Shown here: positions 56,115 through 64,000 of the stretch, piece by piece
Position numbering within the stretch: position 1 is the stretch's first letter
Layout: each line of letters starts with the position of its first letter
DNA from: Enterobacter sp. JBIWA008
Lineage (GTDB): Bacteria; Pseudomonadota; Gammaproteobacteria; Enterobacterales; Enterobacteriaceae
Reading direction: 5' to 3'
DNA: 64,000 nucleotides
Assembly: GCF_019968765.1 (NCBI RefSeq)
Contig: NZ_CP074149.1
Coordinates: 496,001 to 560,000 of the forward strand
The notes under the pieces: model-generated
The model's input: the letters and a program-made list of their open reading frames with translations, nothing else
The model's database searches: none
Told to the model about the DNA's origin: nothing
Translations under genes and position numbers: made by a program

Positions 56115-56579
56115 TCAACGCAGATGATGCACTACCTGATTACTGCTGCCGCGCCAGATCAGCGCCGGGTCTTTTAAATCCTGCACGAACTTGCCGTCGA
56201 CCAGGACGTTAATCAGATCCACCACTTCCATTTGCTGCGCGTTCAGCTCTTCCAGCCTGTAGCCTGTCCAGACCCAGATGTCCTTTCCCGCGCACTCGCG
56301 GCGAATACGCTTCACCAGCTTCAGGATATCCGGCACGTTTTGCGGGTGCAGGGGGTCGCCGCCGGAGAGCGAAATCCCCTGGCGTTTGATGCGGGTGTCG
56401 TTCAGGTCGTTGACGATCTTGTCTTCCATCTCAGCGGTAAACGGCATGCCGGAGTTCAGACGCCAGGTGCTTTTGTTGTAGCAGCCGGGGCATTCGTGAA
56501 TGCACCCTGAAACAAACAGGGTGCAGCGGGTGCCGGGGCCGTTGACGATGTCGACGGGGTAGTATTGATGATAATTCAT
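56115..56579 (-). CDS. nrdG: Anaerobic ribonucleotide reductase activating enzyme
   Basis: The 154-residue radical-SAM enzyme has C26, C30 and C33 (SGCIHECPGCYN) for its 4Fe-4S cluster and SLSGGDPLHP for SAM binding. It generates the glycyl radical on NrdD. Same length as in E. coli. It is transcribed after nrdD. Confidence 0.96.
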   Translation of the reverse strand: MNYHQYYPVDIVNGPGTRCTLFVSGCIHECPGCYNKSTWRLNSGMPFTAEMEDKIVNDLNDTRIKRQGISLSGGDPLHPQNVPDILKLVKRIRRECAGKDIWVWTGYRLEELNAQQMEVVDLINVLVDGKFVQDLKDPALIWRGSSNQVVHHLR

Positions 56580-56593
56580 AGCCTTAACCTGAT

Positions 56594-56633
56594 GCCCTCA
56601 CCCCTCCCCCTCCCCCTTGAGGGAGAGGGGGAG
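56594..56633. repeat. Dispersed CCCTCACCC-type palindromic element (copy 4)
   Basis: CCCTCACCCCTCCCCCTCCC runs into TTGA and GGGAGAGGGGGAG. It lies in the nrdD-nrdG gap, on one strand, like the REP inside ytfQ-ytfR. The arms are less regular than in copies 1-3. Confidence 0.65.
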
Positions 56634-56648
56634 AAACCTGCGCAGAAC

Positions 56649-58787
<2,139 letters not shown>

Positions 58788-59130
58788 GATCACTCCATTT
58801 TTGAAAACAGGTTATCCACAGAGGTGGGGAAGTCATAACCGGGCGTATTCCCCGTCGGGCCAAAGACTTCCCGCGTTCCCAGCTCGTGTTATCCACAATT
58901 CCGGCCAGCGTAAGCGCCGTCTTGTTGTTGGAATAGTAGACGATAAATACAAGATGTTGGGTCGGCGTGCATTTTAAGTGCTACATATAGTGATTTGCAT
59001 CAAACATGTTTGCGATTTATTTGATGCAGAACAAAGTAAAAAGACGAGAGTACAAACGACGGGCGCTTCAGCGATTGTAAAGGCGCGCGAGAAAAATCTG
59101 ATTAATTATTCAACAAAAACAGTAAAGTAA
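58788..59130. promoter_or_regulatory. nrdD upstream region with FNR box
   Basis: About 340 bp without a gene. GTGAT-TTGC-ATCAA at 58990-59003 matches the FNR consensus TTGAT-N4-ATCAA with one mismatch. A second TTGATG-containing word lies near 59020. ATG-proximal sequence also has TTATCCACA repeats (58810-58818 and 58889-58897), which resemble DnaA or NrdR-type boxes. Confidence 0.6.
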
Positions 59131-59154
59131 GCCGGGTGCTGAGCCGCACCCGGC
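59131..59154. repeat. REP-like hairpin after treC
   Basis: GCCGGGTG, loop ctgagccg, CACCCGGC. It lies just downstream of treC on the minus strand and has the REP arm sequence; it may also end the treBC mRNA. Confidence 0.65.
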
Positions 59155-59162
59155 AGGGAAGG

Positions 59163-60806
59163 TTACTGTTGCAACCACCAGACGGCTTCAAATGGACGCA
59201 GCGACGTCGTTTGCGGTGCCGGGTAGTTACTCATCAGCGCCTGCGACCTATCGCTGAGAGCGTCTGTCTGCCATTCCTGAGGCGTATTGCTCAGGTTCGC
59301 CACCACCATCAGCGTCTGCCCCTGCCACTGACGGCGATAGCACCAAAGGGAAGGATGCTCCGGCAGGAGATCCTCATAATCCCCCCACGTCAGCACCGGC
59401 AGGGTTTTGCGCAGGCTAATCAGCGACTGGTAGGCGTAGAACACCGAATCCGGGTCGTCGAGCGCGGCGCGGGCGTTCACCGTCTCGTAATTGTCGCAGA
59501 CCCCAATCCACGGCTCGCCCCCGGTAAAGCCCGCATTGTGCGAAGCGTCCCACTGCATTGGGGTTCGCCCGTTATCGCGTGACTTACTCGCCAGAATCGC
59601 CAGCAATTCCTCCGGTTCGCGGCCGTTCGCCCTCAGTTCGGAGAACATGTTCAGGCTCTCCACGTCGCGGTAATCGGTGATGCGGCTGAAGTGCGGGTTA
59701 GTCATTCCCAGCTCCTCGCCCTGGTAGATATACGGCGTACCCTGCATGCCGTGCAGCACCATGCCGAGCATCTTCGCGGCCTGTACGCGGTATTCCCCTT
59801 CGTCACCAAAGCGCGACACGATGCGCGGCTGATCGTGGTTACACCAGAACAGCGCGTTCCAGGCCCTGTTGTGCATCCCCTGCTGCCAGTGGCGGAAGAG
59901 GCTTTTCAGCGCCACGAAGTCCGGCTTCGCCTTCGTCCACTTTTCGCCGCCGGGATAGTCCACCTTCAGGTGGTGGAAGTTAAAGGTCATCGACAGCTCG
60001 CGTCCGTCGAGCGAGGCGTACTGCTGGCAGTTCTCCAGCGAGGTCGAGGACATCTCGCCCACCGTCATCAGGCTGCGCGGGGTGAAGACGTCGCGGCTCA
60101 TCTCCTGCAGATATTCGTGAACGCGCGGCCCGTCGGTGTAGAAGCGGCGGCCGTCTCCGGCGTTGTCGTCCGGGAAATCCTGGTCTTTTGAAATCAGGTT
60201 AATCACGTCGAGACGCAAGCCGTCCACGCCGCGATCGGCCCAGAACTCGCACACCTTTTTCAGCTCGGCGCGCACTTCAGGGTTTTCCCAGTTGAGGTCC
60301 GCCTGCTCCGGGGCGAAAAGGTGCAGGTAATACTGCTCGCTCTCGGCGTGCCAGCGCCAGGCGTTGCCGCCAAACTTGGAGCGCCAGTTGTTGGGAAGCT
60401 GCTCCGGCGTGCCGTCGCGCCAGATGTAGAACTGGCGGTACGGGCTCTCTTTATTTAGTGATTCGCGGAACCAGGCGTGCTGCGTGGAGGTGTGGTTAAA
60501 CACCATGTCCAGGACAATGCGGATGCCGCGCTCGTGCGCCTCGGCAACCAGCTCGTCGAAATCATCCAGCGTGCCGTAGGCCGGGTCGATGGCGGTGTAA
60601 TTCGCCACGTCGTAGCCGTTATCCACCTGCGGGGAGATATAAAACGGCGTCAGCCAGATGGCGTCGATGCCAAGGGTTTTCAGGTAGTCCAGGCGCTGCG
60701 TCACGCCGCGCAGATCGCCGGTGCCGCTGCCGGTGGTGTCCTGGAAACTCTTTGGATAAATCTGATAGATGACGCCGTTCTGCCACCAGTGAGGAAGGGT
60801 ATTCAT
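59163..60806 (-). CDS. treC: Trehalose-6-phosphate hydrolase
   Basis: Start chosen at 60806 (MNTLPHWWQNGV), 547 residues. A GH13 alpha-amylase-family barrel with conserved regions DMVFNHTS, GLRLDVINL (nucleophile Asp), VGEMSS (acid Glu) and NHDQPRI. It splits trehalose-6-phosphate into glucose and glucose-6-phosphate. It follows treB by 51 bp in an operon. Confidence 0.96.
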   Translation of the reverse strand: MNTLPHWWQNGVIYQIYPKSFQDTTGSGTGDLRGVTQRLDYLKTLGIDAIWLTPFYISPQVDNGYDVANYTAIDPAYGTLDDFDELVAEAHERGIRIVLDMVFNHTSTQHAWFRESLNKESPYRQFYIWRDGTPEQLPNNWRSKFGGNAWRWHAESEQYYLHLFAPEQADLNWENPEVRAELKKVCEFWADRGVDGLRLDVINLISKDQDFPDDNAGDGRRFYTDGPRVHEYLQEMSRDVFTPRSLMTVGEMSSTSLENCQQYASLDGRELSMTFNFHHLKVDYPGGEKWTKAKPDFVALKSLFRHWQQGMHNRAWNALFWCNHDQPRIVSRFGDEGEYRVQAAKMLGMVLHGMQGTPYIYQGEELGMTNPHFSRITDYRDVESLNMFSELRANGREPEELLAILASKSRDNGRTPMQWDASHNAGFTGGEPWIGVCDNYETVNARAALDDPDSVFYAYQSLISLRKTLPVLTWGDYEDLLPEHPSLWCYRRQWQGQTLMVVANLSNTPQEWQTDALSDRSQALMSNYPAPQTTSLRPFEAVWWLQQ

Positions 60807-60857
60807 AATGCGTTCCTGCAAATGCGAAGGGGCGCAACTGCGCCCCGAAAGAAGAAG

Positions 60858-62279
60858 TTAAACAATCTGCAGCGAGCCCTGACGGAACTTACGCTGGTAA
60901 ACCACGGTGGTGAGCGCCATTGGGACGATGATCGCGATGGCCATCGCCAGGGCAAACACCTGCCAGTAAGCGGGCTGGATGGAGAGGATGCCCGGCAGGC
61001 CGCCGACGCCAATCCCGTTCGCCATCACGCCGTTCAGACCACACACCAGGCCAGCCAGACCGGAACCGATCATCGCGCAGAGCATCGGGAAGCGGTATTT
61101 CAGATTGATACCGTACATCGCCGGTTCGGTGACGCCGAGGTAGGCGGAGATGGCTGCCGGAACGGAGATCTCACGCTCGTTGTGCTTGCGGCTGACGATG
61201 ATGATGCCGGTAACCGCCGACGCCTGTGCAATGTTAGACAGGGCGATAATCGGCCAGACCGGCGTGCCGCCGAGGCTCTGGATCATCTGCATGTCGATAG
61301 CCAGCGTGGTCTGGTGCACGCCGGTGATCACCAGCGGGGCGTACAGGAAGCCAAACAGCGCGGCACCAATCGGCGCGAAGCTGCCGGTCATCAGGTGACG
61401 GACCGCGAAGGCCACGCCGTCGCCGATCATGCGGCCAAACGGACCGATAAAGGCGTGCGCCAGGAATACCGCCAGGATCAGCGAGCAGACCGGCACCACC
61501 ACCAGATAGAGGTAATCCGGCACGATGCGCTTCAGGCGCGTTTCAATAAAGCCCAGCGCCAGACCCGCCAGCAGGGCCGGAATAACCTGCGCCTGATAGC
61601 CCACTTTGGCGATGGTAAACAGGCCGAAGTTCCACACCTCAGGCACCTGCTGGCCAAGTAAGTAAGCGTTCATTAACTGTGGAGAGACCAGCGTAACGCC
61701 CAGCACGATACCGAGGATCGGCGTGCCGCCCATTTTGCGCACCGCGGACCAGCAAATCCCGACCGGCAGATAGAAGAAGATGGCTTCGCCAATCAGCCAC
61801 AGGAAGTCGTAAACGGTTTTCAGCGCCGGATACATCTGCGCCAGGGTTTTGCCGTCGCTCATCGGCACATCGCCGATGACGTTACGGAAGCCTAAGATTA
61901 AGCCCCCGCTGATCAGCGCGGGCAGCAGCGGGAAGAAAATTTCCGCGAAGTGGGAAATCAGCTGCTCGTGCCACTTCATATTCTGGCGCGCGGCCTTCTT
62001 CGCCTGCTCTTTATCGGCGGAAGAGTGCCCGGTTGTCGCCAGCAGAGCCTGATAGTAATCGCCCACTTCGGTACCAATAACGACCTGGAACTGCCCGGCG
62101 TTGGTGAAGCAGCCTTTGACCATGGAAAGTTCTTCAATGGCCTTCGGGTTGGCTTTGGCCGGATCGTTCAGCACGAAGCGCAGGCGGGTAATGCAATGGC
62201 TGACGGTGGCGATGTTCTCGCGTCCGCCGACCAGGACGATCAGCCGATCGATATCTGCTTGTTTGACTTTACTCATCAT
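60858..62279 (-). CDS. treB: Trehalose PTS transporter, EIIBC
   Basis: The 473-residue protein has the E. coli TreB length. An N-terminal EIIB domain with phospho-Cys in VSHCITRLRF (about residue 29) is followed by a ten-helix EIIC domain (VPVCSLILAVFLAHA, GVTEPAMYGINL). It imports trehalose as trehalose-6-phosphate and, like TreB, has no EIIA, which is borrowed from the glucose PTS. Confidence 0.96.
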   Translation of the reverse strand: MMSKVKQADIDRLIVLVGGRENIATVSHCITRLRFVLNDPAKANPKAIEELSMVKGCFTNAGQFQVVIGTEVGDYYQALLATTGHSSADKEQAKKAARQNMKWHEQLISHFAEIFFPLLPALISGGLILGFRNVIGDVPMSDGKTLAQMYPALKTVYDFLWLIGEAIFFYLPVGICWSAVRKMGGTPILGIVLGVTLVSPQLMNAYLLGQQVPEVWNFGLFTIAKVGYQAQVIPALLAGLALGFIETRLKRIVPDYLYLVVVPVCSLILAVFLAHAFIGPFGRMIGDGVAFAVRHLMTGSFAPIGAALFGFLYAPLVITGVHQTTLAIDMQMIQSLGGTPVWPIIALSNIAQASAVTGIIIVSRKHNEREISVPAAISAYLGVTEPAMYGINLKYRFPMLCAMIGSGLAGLVCGLNGVMANGIGVGGLPGILSIQPAYWQVFALAMAIAIIVPMALTTVVYQRKFRQGSLQIV

Positions 62280-62353
62280 GAAACCTCATGACAGATGGTG
62301 AGGGGTGTAATGACCTGAGCGCAAGCCTACTCCTTCAGCGTGACGGCGAAAAT

Positions 62354-62374
62354 GGGAACGTTCCCGAAATCGGG
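62354..62374. promoter_or_regulatory. TreR operator upstream of treBC
   Basis: The palindrome GGGAACGTTCCC (62354-62365) is immediately followed by a second, CCCG-aaat-CGGG. TreR of E. coli binds a GGGAACGTTCCC-type site before treB. A TCACAATAATCTGTGT word at 62382-62397 could be a CRP site. Confidence 0.75.
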
Positions 62375-62403
62375 CAAAGATCACAATAATCTGTGTTAGG
62401 GGG

Positions 62404-63351
62404 TTACGAAAGGTGGGCCGGAATAACGATCTGACGCGGCTCAGCGCGCCCGTTGATCTGCTCGATCAGCTGCGCGGCGGCCTGTCTGCCGGACTCGGCG
62501 TAGCCCGGATCGACGGTGATGATCTCCGGGTGCAGGAACTTCATCAGCGGCGTGCTGCCGACGCTCGCCACCTGCAGGCTTTCGATGCGCTGCTCCTGCA
62601 GATATTTGCTGGCACCCAGCGCCAGGGTATCCGTGGCGCACACCAGCGCGGTGGTCTGCGGCGTCAGAACGCTGGCGACCTGCTCGTAGCCCTGCTTCAT
62701 GCCCAGCCCGGGCAGGGAGGCCACGGCGGAAAGATTGTGCTTTTTGCAAAAGGCCAGGTACGCCTCATGACGACGCTTGCCGGTGGTGACGTCCGCGTGC
62801 GGGACACCGAGGAAGCTGATGTGGCGATGGCCTTCGTCATACAGGCGCTGCATCAGGGTGATAATTGCGCCCTCGTCGTCATAGCAGACGGAGGCAAAGC
62901 CGTGGGCATCGCGCGCCAGCAGCACCAGCGATGGCTGCCAGGGTTTTAGCATCTCGTCCTTAATGCCGGTAAAACCGAACAGCACCACGCCATCAATGTT
63001 GCGCCTCTGGAGCATACCCAGATGCTCTTCAACCAGTTGCGACGAGAACTGGCTTTCCATCATGATCGGATCATACCCCTGCTCATAGAAGGCGGGGAGC
63101 ATGGTCTGCACGGCGAGGTTTTCAGACAGAGAGTCCAGACGCGAGACAATGATGGCGACGACTTTGTCACTCTGCCCGCGCATGGCGCGCGCGGAGCGGG
63201 AAGGGGAAAATCCGTGCTGATTCATGACCGCCTCAACGCGCTCGCGGGTGCGTTCGCTGACGCCGCTCTCGTTGTTCAGCACGCGTGAGACGGTCGATTT
63301 CCCCACGCCGCTTAAACGCGCGATGTCTTTAATCGTAAGGCGGTTCTGCAT
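62404..63351 (-). CDS. treR: Trehalose operon repressor
   Basis: Start chosen at 63351 (MQNRLTIKDIARLSG), 315 residues as in E. coli; the frame is open much further upstream. A LacI-type HTH with hinge helix (KSTVSRVLNNESGVS, about 18-32) precedes a periplasmic-binding-like domain. TreR binds trehalose-6-phosphate as inducer and controls treBC. Confidence 0.96.
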   Translation of the reverse strand: MQNRLTIKDIARLSGVGKSTVSRVLNNESGVSERTRERVEAVMNQHGFSPSRSARAMRGQSDKVVAIIVSRLDSLSENLAVQTMLPAFYEQGYDPIMMESQFSSQLVEEHLGMLQRRNIDGVVLFGFTGIKDEMLKPWQPSLVLLARDAHGFASVCYDDEGAIITLMQRLYDEGHRHISFLGVPHADVTTGKRRHEAYLAFCKKHNLSAVASLPGLGMKQGYEQVASVLTPQTTALVCATDTLALGASKYLQEQRIESLQVASVGSTPLMKFLHPEIITVDPGYAESGRQAAAQLIEQINGRAEPRQIVIPAHLS

Positions 63352-63742
63352 GCTGTATTCCCTGTAACAACGACGATGTAGTGAATTGAGCCTAATGCTA
63401 TAGCGCGATTTCGCTATGGGCAAAGTCTGGTTTACGTTCGGTTTATTTGCAGGGGGGTATAATACCGCCCGAATCGTCATAAAGGGTATGCCTAAATCCC
63501 TGGACTGCGCGGCGACACCCTACTTTTTACTTACCGGAGGCTTCATGGATCCCGATCCCACACCTCTCCTGAACGGGAGAATGCGTTCTTTCCGGTAAGC
63601 CAGCCTGTTGCTGACTCACCGGTGATGTGAGGCAGCAACGTCTTAAACGTTCCTGCTTGAAAAATTGAGTGCCTCTCAGGTACGGCTTTGCCACGCCTGA
63701 AGGAATTGCTGCGTCCGCCCCGGCGGATGCGGAGGAATGACT
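63352..63742 (+). promoter_or_regulatory. mgtA promoter and 5' leader
   Basis: The treR-mgtA divergent region contains the long mgtA leader. After the MgtL coding sequence, GC-rich inverted stretches (63600-63660 and around 63690-63740) can form the alternative hairpins by which the E. coli and Salmonella mgtA leader senses magnesium. I did not map individual helices. PhoP boxes were not identified. Confidence 0.6.
63545..63598 (+). CDS. mgtL: MgtL leader peptide
   Basis: A 17-residue peptide, MDPDPTPLLNGRMRSFR, preceded by taccggaggcttc. The DPDPTPL core is that of E. coli MgtL, in which acidic and proline residues destabilise the translating ribosome at low magnesium, so that transcription continues into mgtA. 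Confidence 0.9.
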   Translation: MDPDPTPLLNGRMRSFR

Positions 63743-64000
63743 ATGTTTAAAAATATCACCCGGCAGCTGCAGGCCCTGATGAGCCGCCACCTGCCACACC
63801 GTCTTGTTCAGCGCGACCCGCTGCCCAATGCCAAAAGCATGGCGGGCACCGCGATCCCCGCGTCCCTGACCGAACGCTGCCTGAACGTGGCGGCGATGGA
63901 TGAAAACGAAGTCTGGCGCGCGTTCGGCGGGCACCCGGAAGGGCTGAACGCGGCAGAAGTGGAAAAAATCCGCGCCGTGCATGGCGATAACCTCATTCCG
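63743..64000 (+). CDS. mgtA: Mg2+-importing P-type ATPase, N-terminal part
   Basis: Partial: 86 codons before the window end. The product starts MFKNITRQLQALMSRHLPHR and continues HRLVQRDPLPNAKS and AEVEKIRAVHGDNLIP, matching the N-terminal cytoplasmic region of MgtA. A strong ggaggaatgact site precedes the ATG. The catalytic P-type ATPase domains lie outside the window. Confidence 0.93.
   Translation, partial: MFKNITRQLQALMSRHLPHRLVQRDPLPNAKSMAGTAIPASLTERCLNVAAMDENEVWRAFGGHPEGLNAAEVEKIRAVHGDNLIP

Noticed and set aside
11013..56633. CRISPR array from the repeated palindromes
   Set aside because: Copies are kilobases apart with no regular spacers and no cas genes.
60477..61661. 394-codon open frame opposite treC/treB
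   Set aside because: Spans the junction of two real genes on the other strand and has no domain.
63416..63598. 60-codon frame ending at the MgtL stop
   Set aside because: Only the last 17 codons match MgtL and have a ribosome site; the upstream part is mgtA promoter sequence.

Overview
The window reads as chromosome of an Enterobacter-like member of the Enterobacteriaceae. The evidence is gene order and near-identity of many products to E. coli proteins I know: fklB, cycA, ytfE, ytfF, qorB, qorR, cpdB, cysQ, ytfJ, ytfK, ytfL, msrA, tamA, tamB, ytfP, ppa, ytfQRT-yjfF, fbp, mpl, yjgA, pmbA, cybC, nrdG, nrdD, treC, treB, treR, mgtL, mgtA. The backbone is visibly GC-rich. Genus is an inference; no identity or GC value was computed.

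Seven blocks are added relative to the E. coli K-12 order: a Tsr-type chemoreceptor (2.8-4.5 kb); an AraC regulator (5.6-6.4 kb); a GlxA-type regulator diverging from a FabY-type ketoacyl synthase (6.4-9.6 kb); an AT-rich 9.25-kb island between ytfL and msrA (16.4-25.8 kb); a decayed toxin/immunity-like remnant between ytfP and ppa (32.7-34.0 kb); a second chemoreceptor plus a LysR fragment (39.7-41.6 kb); and a hok/sok locus followed by a catabolic operon (46.8-56.1 kb).

The island is the most unusual region. It lies between perfect 160-bp direct repeats that include the first codons and promoter region of ytfL. It carries a tyrosine integrase, two tiny overlapping ORFs, about 800 nt of noncoding DNA dense in nested complementary arms (a candidate large ornate RNA), a phage-type CI-like/Ner-like switch whose repressor has lost the S24 serine, a short operon (zinc ribbon, membrane protein, LprI-like protein), a serine recombinase beside inverted repeats, and an ATPase plus DUF4435 pair of the PARIS anti-phage type. 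No capsid or replication gene is present, so it resembles a minimal phage satellite or integrative defence island.

The operon at 47.4-56.1 kb joins a standalone PRD protein, an SFCGS protein, DUF4312, DUF4311 and DUF4310 proteins, an amidohydrolase, a DgaE-type ammonia lyase, a KDGP aldolase, an exported beta-propeller lactonase and a PRD/EIIB/EIIA regulator. The enzymes suggest breakdown of an N-acylated amino-sugar acid through KDGP. The four DUF/SFCGS proteins sit where a permease would be expected, so they may form an uncharacterised transporter.

The remaining backbone is housekeeping: Fe-S repair (ytfE), nucleotide scavenging (cpdB), PAP turnover (cysQ), outer-membrane assembly (tamAB), pyrophosphatase, galactofuranose uptake, gluconeogenesis (fbp), murein recycling (mpl), anaerobic ribonucleotide reduction, trehalose use and magnesium transport (mgtA, cut by the window end).
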